DNA of 64,000 nt from Xylocopilactobacillus apicola (GCF_033095985.1 NZ_AP026802.1:1674001-1738000), one strand, 5' to 3'. Positions 41,609 through 50,678 are shown, numbered from the stretch's first letter. Translations and numbers: made by a program. Notes: generated from the sequence alone by a model not told the origin.

Positions 41609-44600
41609 CTAAGGAGTACTATTCACTAAAGTAAATGTTAAAGTTGCACTATATCTACCGGGTTTTGGGATGTTAGATACTATCGATTTAAAACTCAAGC
41701 TCCAAGGATAGCTCTTAACATCTTGATAGTCGCTTGTTCCACTTTCGTTGTAAAGGGGTTTTGCTGTTGAAGTTAGATGAGTAATAGAACTAGATGTTGT
41801 GTCATGATAATAAAGGGGATCACCTCCAATAACCTTCGTTGGATCTGTTATATGCTTAAATGGTTTTGTCACCGCTGCTTCAATTCGCCATTGTTTACCA
41901 TTACGATCATTTCGATTGTCTGTTACTTTCAAGTTTTGCGCTGAACTATTATACTCTTGATTTCTTAAATGCCCTGCATGGGTTCCAAAATCAATATTAC
42001 CTGGCGTTGCTTCTAAAGTTTGAGTTCCAACCTGATCCCAGACGTAAGTCCTGACATCGTTTCTCGTTTGTGATTCACTGACAATCTGAGCTGCTTTTTT
42101 AGCTGCTCCCGTTGGTGCATGAACTGTTGCTGGAGTCAATGCCTCACGCCACTGTGCATTAGTTGCATAATACACCGGAGATGAAACATAGATATCATTA
42201 ATCGCATTTCCAGGTTTCGGATCAGCAAGCTTTGTTTGACTTCCTAATCTAGTCCCATTCCCTAATGTCAATTTCCACAACGCTGGAGTTCGATCAGGTT
42301 CAGTTATAGTAGGCGGAGCTAAATTGAACATGTTCTTAGTATTGGCGGTTGACTTAATATTAAAACCTGATAAATCCAGTTCTGTTAAACCCGAACTATT
42401 TTCAAACAAGTACGACATATCTGTCACCTTTGAAACATTAAAGCCACTAAGATCCAAATGAGTGATCAATGGACACCCAGAAAACATTGATTGCATACTA
42501 GTCAAACTATTCGTTACAAAACTTGAGGTATCGAGTTCTTTAAGCTTCAAGCAATTGAGAAACATCCAATTCGCATTTATCACACGGTTCATATCGAAAC
42601 GGCTGACGTCAATTGACTCTAACGATTCACACATTGAAAACATTGCATAAGTATTCTCAGCTTTACTTGTATCAAAATTACTTACATCAAGATCTTTAAG
42701 ATTTTTATCTCCTTCAAACATCCCCGAAAAATCATCAACATTTCTGGTAATGAAATTTGGTCCAAAGGTTACACTCTTTAAATTAGTGCACTTTTGCAAC
42801 AGTCGATACATGATGGTTACATTGGGAGTATTAAACGACGTTAAATCTAAAGTTTCGATGCTTGAACAATTCGCAAACAAACTATTCAAATCTGTTGCAT
42901 TGGTTAAATCGAGATTATTTAAACCAACAAATTGTGTAACATTAATTAATCCATTAAATAAGTGAGAAACCGAACCGCTAGAAGTTACTCCTGGATTAAT
43001 CACAACTTTAGTGATATCTGCCAAATATTGTTTCCAAGGCCAATCAACATCTGGAAAATTCGGGATATTGGTCGGAGTAATAATTGCATCATTATATGCA
43101 TTTAAAGTATGCGGATAAAGTGTTAAAACTCCATTTTTATAGGTCCACCATGGAGACCCCTCAAAATTCAAAACATCAGATGAAGGAACATAATTACTCG
43201 TTTTGTAAGTTGGATCAAGACTAGCGAGCGGCGATTCGTCATTTCTGGCATCATAGAAGTATGAACCCCAAACCGAATTGCCTGCTTCATCTATTAACTG
43301 ATTTGAATGGTCATAAATTGAAACTTTCATCTTAATTTTAGAAATCGTTGGATCTGTTTCAGTTTCTGGAATAGTCGTAATCGCAATTGACCCAGCATCA
43401 TCTGCTGTAATATGAGCATTTTCACCGCCCATATATTTCAAGGTTATATTGTTCGTTCCAGTTGCACCTGGTATTAAATCGTTACTAGTTCCGTTGTTTA
43501 ACGGCACATACATATAACCGCCATCTACTGATACTCCTGCTGGTAAAGGATCAGGAGCTTTAAACAAGCCTCCGCCTAGATGTTGAACAGCTGTAACATT
43601 ATTCCAAATTCCAGGAACTTTATTATTTTTTACGTTATAAATGAATGTCACTCGATCTCCATTATTAACATTTCCGGAAGTAACAGCTGGTCCATTATTA
43701 ACCTTGAATTTAACATCAGTTTGGATATCAGTGCTGCCTGCTGGCATATTTCTTCGATACACATAATTTAAAAACATGACGTTATCGAATTGCGTTGTCG
43801 AAATTAAATTATTCCCGCTTGCTGTAACTGTTGTGCCACTAGAAGCTGTTCCTAATCGTTTATTAATCCTCGTATTATTTGCAAAGATGGTTCCATTTAC
43901 CTGTGCTCTAACGTAAGTGTTTCCATCCTTGCCAGTAATTGTTGGTTGCGTATTAGTATCGACAAAATTAGCTTCGCCTGGGTGTTGTTTTTGCCAATCT
44001 TCAAAAGTTGTCGTTATCGGAGATTGAAGGTCAGTACCATTCTCGTCAATATAACGAGTTGTGATAACTGGATCTCCCGGTGTAAAAGTTCCATTTATAT
44101 TTTTAACGGAATGACCTTCGTAACTTGCACCGGTCGAAGCCAAAATTGCAAAACCCCAATTATTGCGATCTTGAATTACGCCTTTTTCTCCAGCGGTTAA
44201 AGTCTTAATCCATGTTACTTTTCCACTGCCCGTTGCATCATGTAAGGTCACTTTCATCGTGTAGGTACTTGCGTCATATGAAATTTCCATATTTCGCCAC
44301 TGATGATCACCAATTTTCATCGCACTACCGCTTACACTACCTTCCGAAGTAGTTTTTTGTATTACAGCACTGCCATTTAAAGGTGCACTTAAAGGCGTCT
44401 TTTTAATAAAACCATTATTACTCGTAATTGCAAAAGAGCCAAAACTATTATCTGAAGTGACTTGACCTTCAACACCGTTAGGACTCGGATATGCATCATC
44501 TACGATATGATACCACTGGCTATGATGAATATTATCTCCATAAGCATAGCCGGGAGCTTCTGGATCCCCATAATTGTTATAATATGTGTCCAGCTTAAAA

Positions 44601-45259
44601 CCTAAGGCATTCATCATATCACCAATTCCGAGACTCCCACCAGTTCTTCCAATAGAACGAACTGTCTGACCATTATCTCGACTGGTTGGACTAGTAACGG
44701 GATCATCACCATTTTCTCTTCCAAATACTGCAGGAAGTCTATACGGTGCCTCTCCTTGAGAGCCTACAATTATCTCACCTGGCTTATACAGCGGGTGAAA
44801 TACAAAACCAATCCCATCTGCCATCATCGAAGTAGAGACCGGATCTATTTTTACATCCCAACTAAAGTTGAAATCTTTCGTCATATCAACTGTTGCATTT
44901 AATGTAACAGCGCCAACGTAATAGGTATGTGGTTTGTTTAATAAAATGTTATCCCAAGTCCAGTTTTCATTAACTGTAACTTCGGCACCTTGAACCGGGG
45001 CAAAGAAATTCTGTGAATCTCCTGCGCCAATTGTAATTGGCGTTAAGCTACTAGAACCCCTGATCAAATTTTGAGGACTGTCTAAAAAATTGTTTGTCGA
45101 ATTTTGATTATTATAAGCCAACCTGTTAACTATTGGACTAGCTGTATTATTTGGAAATCGCGCTGCTTTGCTTTCCTGTCTGAAATTTAGAGTAAAAAAT
45201 AGTACCACGATCCCACTAATAAGTACAAAAATATAGCCCAGTTTTCTTAATAAGTTCAT
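41609..45259 (-). CDS. Large secreted surface protein: lectin-like domain, BspA repeats, WxL-like end (copy 2)
   Basis: 1216 residues from the ATG at 45259 (MNLLRKLGYIFVLIS), which has AGGGAG five bases upstream and matches copy 3. It has a signal peptide and a lectin-like domain with ITIGAGDSQNFFAPV and GIGFVFHPLYKPGE. A MucBP-like module (TYVRAQVNGTIFANNTRINK) and an SQFDNV-like beta region follow. A single block of about nine BspA repeats spans roughly residues 795-1000. The end has DFGTHAGHL, NDRNGKQWRIEAAV and GRYSATLTFTL, a WxL-like domain with Trp-x-Ile and Phe-Thr-Leu. It has a strong terminator after it. It is probably a non-covalent wall protein that binds carbohydrate. It is clearly paralogous to copies 1 and 3; copy 3 is the closer. 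Confidence 0.85.
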   Translation of the reverse strand: MNLLRKLGYIFVLISGIVVLFFTLNFRQESKAARFPNNTASPIVNRLAYNNQNSTNNFLDSPQNLIRGSSSLTPITIGAGDSQNFFAPVQGAEVTVNENWTWDNILLNKPHTYYVGAVTLNATVDMTKDFNFSWDVKIDPVSTSMMADGIGFVFHPLYKPGEIIVGSQGEAPYRLPAVFGRENGDDPVTSPTSRDNGQTVRSIGRTGGSLGIGDMMNALGFKLDTYYNNYGDPEAPGYAYGDNIHHSQWYHIVDDAYPSPNGVEGQVTSDNSFGSFAITSNNGFIKKTPLSAPLNGSAVIQKTTSEGSVSGSAMKIGDHQWRNMEISYDASTYTMKVTLHDATGSGKVTWIKTLTAGEKGVIQDRNNWGFAILASTGASYEGHSVKNINGTFTPGDPVITTRYIDENGTDLQSPITTTFEDWQKQHPGEANFVDTNTQPTITGKDGNTYVRAQVNGTIFANNTRINKRLGTASSGTTVTASGNNLISTTQFDNVMFLNYVYRRNMPAGSTDIQTDVKFKVNNGPAVTSGNVNNGDRVTFIYNVKNNKVPGIWNNVTAVQHLGGGLFKAPDPLPAGVSVDGGYMYVPLNNGTSNDLIPGATGTNNITLKYMGGENAHITADDAGSIAITTIPETETDPTISKIKMKVSIYDHSNQLIDEAGNSVWGSYFYDARNDESPLASLDPTYKTSNYVPSSDVLNFEGSPWWTYKNGVLTLYPHTLNAYNDAIITPTNIPNFPDVDWPWKQYLADITKVVINPGVTSSGSVSHLFNGLINVTQFVGLNNLDLTNATDLNSLFANCSSIETLDLTSFNTPNVTIMYRLLQKCTNLKSVTFGPNFITRNVDDFSGMFEGDKNLKDLDVSNFDTSKAENTYAMFSMCESLESIDVSRFDMNRVINANWMFLNCLKLKELDTSSFVTNSLTSMQSMFSGCPLITHLDLSGFNVSKVTDMSYLFENSSGLTELDLSGFNIKSTANTKNMFNLAPPTITEPDRTPALWKLTLGNGTRLGSQTKLADPKPGNAINDIYVSSPVYYATNAQWREALTPATVHAPTGAAKKAAQIVSESQTRNDVRTYVWDQVGTQTLEATPGNIDFGTHAGHLRNQEYNSSAQNLKVTDNRNDRNGKQWRIEAAVTKPFKHITDPTKVIGGDPLYYHDTTSSSITHLTSTAKPLYNESGTSDYQDVKSYPWSLSFKSIVSNIPKPGRYSATLTFTLVNSTP

Positions 45260-45465
45260 CACATCTCCCTTCATAACTTACAGAACAACTACCTTCACGA
45301 ACAGTATATCAAACTTCTTGTCAAATTTTTTTTAATTTCCAAAAAAAAATTAAAAAAAGAATAAAAACTAGACTATAGCAGTTTATTTGTGTTTTTCTAA
45401 CAAGGGTAATAACTTATTTTTAAAAATTGGGGCCTACACTTTTTTTCGAAATTATTAAATATAAT

Positions 45466-46029
45466 TTAAATCTTTTCAGCTTTTCGTTGAATTTTTTTGA
45501 TAAATTTTTCTCTAATTCGATCGTTTTTTTCTGCTGAATACAAAATATCACGCTGCACTTTTCCAAATCCACATGCTTTTAAGACAAACCATTGCAGTGA
45601 TCGGCCATAATCCTGTAAAAATGGAGCGGATATCCGTGGAGCATTACAAGTCGTAATAATCCAGGCCCTTTTATTTTTTAGCAAACCGACCATTAGTCGA
45701 CCTTTATAGGCGTATGCGAAACCTTGCGAAAAAACTTGGTCAATAAAACCTTTAAGTAACGCTGGCGCCCCTGCCCACCAAATTGGAAAAATAAAGATCA
45801 GATCGTCTGCCCAAGTAATTAAATCTTGATATTTTTTCATCTCTGGTCGATTTTTCATCAGATGGCGCGGATGCTCTTTATCAAATCGCAAGGACGGATC
45901 AAAATTTTCCTCGTAAAGGTCAAGTACCTTAACTTGATTGCCAGACTTTATATTTTCTTTGACCGTGGTCAAAAGTTTATGATTTAAAGATTGATGATTG
46001 GGATACGTATAGATAATTAAAATGTTCAT
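45466..46029 (-). CDS. NAD(P)H dehydrogenase (quinone)-like flavodoxin_2 protein
   Basis: 187 residues. IIYTYPNHQSLNHKLLTTV at the start (flavin phosphate loop), DLIFIFPIWWAGAPALLKGF in the middle (conserved P-x-W-W-x-x-P-A-x-L-K-G) and KRAWIITTCNAP mark the flavodoxin_2 family of MdaB/KefF/NQO-like two-electron reductases. It should be cytoplasmic and use FAD or FMN with NAD(P)H to reduce quinones or similar acceptors. It stands alone and divergent from the flavodoxin/hydrolase set. Confidence 0.88.
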   Translation of the reverse strand: MNILIIYTYPNHQSLNHKLLTTVKENIKSGNQVKVLDLYEENFDPSLRFDKEHPRHLMKNRPEMKKYQDLITWADDLIFIFPIWWAGAPALLKGFIDQVFSQGFAYAYKGRLMVGLLKNKRAWIITTCNAPRISAPFLQDYGRSLQWFVLKACGFGKVQRDILYSAEKNDRIREKFIKKIQRKAEKI

Positions 46030-46173
46030 TGCTGTGCTCCTATTAATTTCATTTTTTATTTATAACATTGGAGTGCAGTTCAATGTCAAGATTTAATATC
46101 GGATAATCAAATTTCTAACAAATGCTTGCCTTCGACCCAGCTCTAACGTTTAAACTAGTTTTTGTTTAGAAGG

Positions 46174-46602
46174 ATGGTGATAAAAATAGAGATTATATTT
46201 GTTAATGCCAGTCAGAATAAATCTGGTAATACTAGCCGGATGGGGGAAAAATACCTCCAAGGCAAAACTTACAAACAATTGAATCTGGTTGATTACAAAA
46301 TCTATCAACTTAATCAAAATTATTCAGACGATCAATTCGAACAAGCTTTTTCACAACTAAACAAAGCAGACTGGATTGTTCTTGGAACGCCAGTTTATTG
46401 GCATGATATGAGTGCTTACCTAAAGACACTTTTAGAACGACTTTCACAAGACTCTCATTTTGATGATTTAAGCGGTAAACGCATTTCAGTGTTAATTCAA
46501 GGAAGCGATCCAAGCGATACGATTAAATCTGTTACAAACATTATTAAAAGATTTGCAAATTCTGCAAGAATGGAATTTGTTGATGCAATGGAGGATTTTT
46601 AA
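46174..46602 (+). CDS. Flavodoxin-fold NAD(P)H reductase-like protein (cytoplasmic)
   Basis: About 142 residues: IIFVNASQNKSGNTSRMGEK (flavin loop), then LGTPVYWHDMSAYLKTLLER, as in NADPH-dependent FMN reductase-like proteins, and ISVLIQGSDPSDTIKSV. The start is uncertain. An ATG at 46174 directly touches AGAAGG, leaving no spacer. An ATA at 46180 would have ideal spacing, and an upstream TTG at 46162 has no ribosome site. Its closest relative in the window is the flavodoxin domain of the secreted protein two genes downstream. It is coupled to the hydrolase gene (2-base gap). Confidence 0.75.
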   Translation: MVIKIEIIFVNASQNKSGNTSRMGEKYLQGKTYKQLNLVDYKIYQLNQNYSDDQFEQAFSQLNKADWIVLGTPVYWHDMSAYLKTLLERLSQDSHFDDLSGKRISVLIQGSDPSDTIKSVTNIIKRFANSARMEFVDAMEDF

Positions 46603-46604
46603 CT

Positions 46605-47591
46605 ATGACCACAAATAAATTTGGTTTAGTCTATAAAGATGCAATAACTGAAAACAAACCCGGTAAAGTTAACATTCATCTCGTTAATTATCTTGCTAAT
46701 GGAGTAAAAGCTGCAGCAAACGTTTATACTCCAGCAGATTACGATGAATCATCAGAAAAATTATATCCAGCTGTTACCGTTGCCCACCCAAATGGTGGAG
46801 TTAAAGAACAAGTAGCCGGACTTTTCGCTCAAAAGTTGGCAGAAAACGGCTATATTGCTATTGCTGCAGATGCTTCTTATCAAGGAGCAAGCGACGGATT
46901 ACCTCGTAATACCGATCGTCCTAGTAATCGAATCGAAGACATTAGAGTAATGGCTGACTTTTTAGATACATTCCCTGGCGTTGACCCTAAACGAATCGGT
47001 GCTTTAGGGATCTGCGGAGGAGGTGGTTATACCATTGAAGCAGCAAAAACCGATAAACGACTAAAAGCTGTTGCAACAATCAGTATGTTCAATTCTGGAA
47101 GAGTTCGCCGCAACGGCTTTAAAGATTCACAGCTTGATTCAGTACAAGAACGGCTTAGACAAGCAGCTGATGCTAGAATCCAGGAAATATTAGGAAACGA
47201 TGTTCAATATACCGGTGAAATGGCAAAAATGACTGACGAAGAGCTAGCTGCTCTACCGTTTGATCTTTATCGTGATGGTTATGACTACTATCAAGTAACT
47301 CATAAACACCCAAATTCAACGGGCCGTTATCCGGTCAGTAATTTAATTTATTTAGCTGAATTTGATGCTGAAGATCACGCCAATTTAATTGACCAGCCTT
47401 TATTAATGATGGCAGGTGACCAGGCTGATACTCTTTATATGACAGAAGCAGTTTATGATAAAGCCACTGGAACTGATAACAAAGAACTGTTTTTAATCAA
47501 AGGTGCAAAACATATTGATACTTATTGGAAGCACCCTTATGTCGATCAAGAAGCTGACAAATTAATCGAATTTTACGAAAAAAATCTTTAG
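46605..47591 (+). CDS. YcjY/dienelactone hydrolase-like alpha/beta hydrolase with Cys nucleophile
   Basis: 328 residues. The oxyanion region is AVTVAHPNGGVKEQVAG. The nucleophile elbow is GALGICGGGGYTIEAA, with Cys in place of Ser (around residue 140). The acid is probably the Asp in LLMMAGDQADTLY and the His in IKGAKHIDTYWK. Cys elbows are known in the dienelactone hydrolase relatives and the YcjY-type group. The true substrate is unknown. It is placed between two flavodoxin-fold paralogs in one apparent operon, so a linked redox/hydrolysis role is possible. No signal peptide. Confidence 0.85.
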   Translation: MTTNKFGLVYKDAITENKPGKVNIHLVNYLANGVKAAANVYTPADYDESSEKLYPAVTVAHPNGGVKEQVAGLFAQKLAENGYIAIAADASYQGASDGLPRNTDRPSNRIEDIRVMADFLDTFPGVDPKRIGALGICGGGGYTIEAAKTDKRLKAVATISMFNSGRVRRNGFKDSQLDSVQERLRQAADARIQEILGNDVQYTGEMAKMTDEELAALPFDLYRDGYDYYQVTHKHPNSTGRYPVSNLIYLAEFDAEDHANLIDQPLLMMAGDQADTLYMTEAVYDKATGTDNKELFLIKGAKHIDTYWKHPYVDQEADKLIEFYEKNL

Positions 47592-47603
47592 GAGAATTAT
47601 AAA

Positions 47604-48761
47604 ATAAAAAAAAAGTTAATTACTTTAACTCTAGTACTAGGAATTTTAATTGGAATTTCTGGCAGCTGGGCGGCAAATGCCAGAACTGTTTCAGCTGCAC
47701 CTCAAACATTTGCTGAACCACATTACACTAATGCAAGTGACCGACGAGTTTTTCTTAACGCAAGTCAAAACGAAAACGGAAACACTTCTACTTTAGCTAA
47801 AAATTTATTTGGTAATTTAACATATAAACAAGTAAATCTAGCTAGTTATAACATTCCCCAAGTAGGTCAAGGCGACGGTGATTTCAGCAAAGTATGGGAT
47901 CAACTAAAGGATGCTGATGTAATTGTAATAGGGACTCCTGTTTATTGGTCTAACATGTCTGGTTACCTTAAAACATTTATTGATCATTTACAAATTAATA
48001 ATGATCTGACAAACCGTGATTTATATATGATCGTTCAAGGTTCAGACTCAGATCAAACTCTTGCCATAAACTCAGTTTATGGAACTATGAACCGTGTTGC
48101 AATCCGCTTTAACATGAATTTCATAGGAATTGGTCAAACTACTGAACAGATTAACCAGCTCCATAATAAAATGATTGGAAGTGCACCAAGTATTCCAGCT
48201 ACACCTAGTGAACCAACTGTCCCAACTACTCCAACCAATCCTACTACCCCAAGCGAGCCAAATACTCCAAGTAATCCAACCACCCCTAGTGTGCCAAGTA
48301 CTCCTAGCACTCCTGATAGCTGGACGATTACTGACAAAAAAGGTGTTGGAACGATTAATTACCAGCCAGGTTACGGAGTTAACGTCTGGAATGCTCCAGG
48401 AGGAACTTTCACTGGTCAACGACTACAACACAATACTTCTTGGAAAGTATTTCAAATGGCAACAAATGCAGAAGGAAAATTTTTTTATAGTGTTGGGAAG
48501 GACCAATGGGTCGATGGACAATATTTTTCTTTTGGTGTTGGAAACGGTATGGAAGAATTAGACGGCATTGTAACTATCAAATATATCCCCGGATATGGCG
48601 TTAATCTATGGAAAGGGCCAAATGCTACCAGCGGTTGTTACGAGAGCCGTAGCCTAAAAGACGGCTCAGAGTGGAAAACATTTGGCAAACAAAATGGCTT
48701 TTACAAAATTGGTGAAAACCAGTGGGTTCAGGGCGACTACGTAATATATCGCGACAAATAA
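47604..48761 (+). CDS. Predicted secreted flavodoxin-like protein with Pro/Thr linker and two wall-binding repeats
   Basis: About 385 residues if read from the ATA at 47604. An in-frame stop lies at 47589, and the first ATG, GTG or TTG in frame is at 47955, deep inside the fold. AGGAG stands nine bases before the ATA. The first 31 residues form a clear signal peptide (KKLITLTLVLGILIGISGSW, then AANA). A flavodoxin-like domain follows (FLNASQNENGNTSTL, IGTPVYWSNMSGYLKTFIDH, MIVQGSDSDQTL). A Pro/Thr/Ser linker spans about residues 193-235. Two SH3/SLAP-like repeats close the protein, with the shared GYGVNVWNAP/GYGVNLWKGP and DQWVDGQYF/NQWVQGDYV. A wall-attached extracellular flavoprotein is inferred. 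The start codon may be AUA or a lost ATG. Confidence 0.7.
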   Translation: MKKKLITLTLVLGILIGISGSWAANARTVSAAPQTFAEPHYTNASDRRVFLNASQNENGNTSTLAKNLFGNLTYKQVNLASYNIPQVGQGDGDFSKVWDQLKDADVIVIGTPVYWSNMSGYLKTFIDHLQINNDLTNRDLYMIVQGSDSDQTLAINSVYGTMNRVAIRFNMNFIGIGQTTEQINQLHNKMIGSAPSIPATPSEPTVPTTPTNPTTPSEPNTPSNPTTPSVPSTPSTPDSWTITDKKGVGTINYQPGYGVNVWNAPGGTFTGQRLQHNTSWKVFQMATNAEGKFFYSVGKDQWVDGQYFSFGVGNGMEELDGIVTIKYIPGYGVNLWKGPNATSGCYESRSLKDGSEWKTFGKQNGFYKIGENQWVQGDYVIYRDK

Positions 48762-48770
48762 TAAATTTAG

Positions 48771-48806
48771 CAGTAGATAAACAAGAATCTATCTACTGTT
48801 TTTTTT
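48771..48806 (+). terminator. Terminator after the secreted flavodoxin-like gene
   Basis: CAGTAGATA pairs with TATCTACTG (9 bp) across a 10-base loop, followed by eight T. Confidence 0.9.
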
Positions 48807-48857
48807 ATTAAATTATTCTACAAAAAATGGTAAAATCTTCTCAAAAAGGAAAATAAA

Positions 48858-49589
48858 ATGGAAATTGTAGAATTTGGAACCAAAAATTCAGAAGTAATAA
48901 TCCTGCTCCATGGCGGTGGACTCTCTTGGTGGAATTTCCGAGCAGAAGCCGAGCTTTTAGCGCCAACCTACCACGTAGTCTTACCGATTCTCGATGGGCA
49001 TGCTGGAAGTGACGAAGATTTTCAAAGCATCCGGGCAAATGCTCAAAGAATTATCTCTTTTGTTGATCAAAATTACCACGGCAAGGTCTTTCTAATTGGC
49101 GGACTATCGCTTGGAGCGCAAATTTTAGTTGAGATGCTTACTCTAAGAAACGACATTTGCCATTACGCAATCATCGAAAGAGCCAATGTGATTCCCTCAA
49201 AGCTAACTAATATCATGATCCCCTTTTCAATTAATCTTAGCTACGGACTAATTCAAAAACCTTGGTTTTCTAAATTACAATTTCAAAGCCTTAAAATGGA
49301 TAATCACTTCTATCCTGAGTATTACCGCGACACCCGTCTAATTACTAAAGCCAACATGATTTCCTTTCTAGAAGCTAATACGAGCTTTGAAGCTGCTTCA
49401 AATCTTAAAAGCTGCCAAGTTAACACCCGCATCGTCGTTGGAGCAAAAGAAAACGGAGCGATTAAGCGCTCCGCTAAAATTTTGCATGAAATGATGCCTC
49501 ATAGCACACTAGAAATAAAAAAAGATCTCTACCACGGTCAATACCCTTTAAATTGTCCTCAGGCTTATGTTCAGGACTTAATTGACTAG
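48858..49589 (+). CDS. Alpha/beta hydrolase
   Basis: 243 residues. LLHGGGLSWWNFRAEAELLA near the start forms the oxyanion hole region (HGG). FLIGGLSLGAQILVEML gives the Ser nucleophile (G-L-S-L-G, about residue 84). IVVGAKENGAIKRSAKILH and LYHGQYPLNCPQ give the probable acid and His at the end. Ribosome site AAAAGGAAAA. Signal peptide and membrane segments are absent. It follows the terminator of the flavodoxin set, so it is probably a separate unit. The substrate is unknown. Confidence 0.8.
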   Translation: MEIVEFGTKNSEVIILLHGGGLSWWNFRAEAELLAPTYHVVLPILDGHAGSDEDFQSIRANAQRIISFVDQNYHGKVFLIGGLSLGAQILVEMLTLRNDICHYAIIERANVIPSKLTNIMIPFSINLSYGLIQKPWFSKLQFQSLKMDNHFYPEYYRDTRLITKANMISFLEANTSFEAASNLKSCQVNTRIVVGAKENGAIKRSAKILHEMMPHSTLEIKKDLYHGQYPLNCPQAYVQDLID

Positions 49590-49670
49590 TTTTCAAGGCG
49601 ATCGCGGAGGCGTATTTTCAGAGCATATCCTTGCTGAATTTAACCCTTTATATATTCATTTAATTTTTAT

Positions 49671-49960
49671 TAAAAAATGTTTTTAGCTCTGATGATTAAT
49701 TTGCTTAAAAGATCTTGATCGACTTTACCAATGATTTTCCGTGTCGCGCTTGATAATCAAAATTTGGAATTTGATAGGTAATAATAAATCCTGTTATTTG
49801 AGGTTAATTGCTTGAAATAGGCAAATAAAGTCGTTGATCATTTTTAATCTTTGAAGTTACCATCATTCCAGATGATTCATTGTATCCTTTATTAGAAGAA
49901 CGAACATTGATCTTCTATATTCCCGCTATCCGGGTTATACCAGCGTGTGGCTCGGCATCA
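49671..49960 (-). pseudogene. Decayed MazF/PemK-family toxin
   Basis: Pieces of one toxin can be read downstream of the antitoxin on the same strand. They are DAEPHAGI at the start, SSNKGYNESSGMMVTSKIKN, then DQRLYLPISSN and, after an in-frame stop, PQITGFIITYQIPNFDYQAR. A one-base shift then gives IIGKVDQDLLSKLIIRAKNI. This follows MazF/PemK RNases (RPALVIS-NKGYN, TGF-x-x-xxQ-x-x-x-x-D, K-V-D-x-x-L). Early stops in GITRIAGI and after SSN and the late shift make it non-functional. The decay is spread along the gene, so sequencing error is unlikely. Confidence 0.65.
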
Positions 49961-50110
49961 ATGATTAATTATCTCCTTACCACGCGGCTTTTCGAACCCA
50001 TAATTACCGACCTCCGCCAAATATTTCTCAAAATCAATATCCGCAAATTCTCCGTTAAGCCAAGGATTATTTTCAGCAGTACGATATTCAAGCGTTCTAT
50101 CTTTTTCCAT
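49958..50110 (-). CDS. Small antitoxin of a MazEF-like module
   Basis: 50 residues from the ATG at 50110, MEKDRTLEYRTAENNPWLNG onward, ending FEKPRGKEIINH. The acidic middle (ADIDFEKYLAEVG) and the end P-x-G-K-E-I resemble the toxin-binding tails of MazE/PemI-type antitoxins. The usual N-terminal AbrB-type DNA-binding half is absent or lost, so it may be a shortened antitoxin. It ends next to the broken toxin frame. Its ribosome site is poor (GGGGG). Confidence 0.45.
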   Translation of the reverse strand: MEKDRTLEYRTAENNPWLNGEFADIDFEKYLAEVGNYGFEKPRGKEIINH

Positions 50111-50355
50111 CTTGTTGCCCCCATTTGTAAGTACAGGTATATACCAAAAAATCAAGATTACAATCATCCAAACCGCTGTGTTCCCAGCAGCTTTGTAAGA
50201 TCAAATCCTGTGTTAAGCCGGGAGTAAATCGAACAAACCACGAATAAATTTTTCCCAGCAAAAGTTACTTGCTTGGCGCGTCCTGAGATAACTTGATATC
50301 GCCTTGTATATTTTTTTACTAAACAAAAATCCCAATGTAAAAAATACATTGAGAC

Positions 50356-50450
50356 CTTTTAAAGTTCCCATTCACGGTAGGGAAACGCCTGACTTTTAAA
50401 GCTCCCATTTATGGTAGGGAAGCGCCTAACTTTTATAGTTCCATGGTACA
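50356..50450. repeat. 37-bp tandem direct repeat, 2.6 units
   Basis: Units start at 50356, 50393 and 50430, exactly 37 bases apart, each opening CTTTTAAAG or a near form. Units 1 and 2 differ at a few positions and each holds a short inverted repeat (TTCCC/GGGAA). There are no spacers, so this is not a CRISPR array. The function is unknown. The flanks (50111-50355 and 50451-50678) show no gene I can support. Confidence 0.7.
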
Positions 50451-50678
50451 TTTTTTTTAATTCTTGTCAACTTTGTAACTGGCACCCTTTTTGATTCATC
50501 AAGATAACTTGGATTCTCTCCCATCTTGAGTTATTACAAATCGCAATTTATGATCAAATCATTGAACGTTCAAAACATACAAGTTCAGACTCTTTTACTA
50601 GACTATTTATCCTCAAAATGCTCAATGCAGCTGACGCTTTTGACGCCTCTTTTGTCAAAGTCGGCGCGATTTATTTAT

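Noticed and set aside
48072-48419. Long open frames opposite and beside the Pro/Thr linker
   Set aside because: They arise from the repetitive CCA/ACT codons of the linker and have no start signals or family features.
50164-50349. 61-residue ORF on the minus strand
   Set aside because: No ribosome site, no motif and no recognised similarity; likely chance.
50356-50450. CRISPR array
   Set aside because: The repeat units are directly adjacent without spacers and no cas genes are present in the window.
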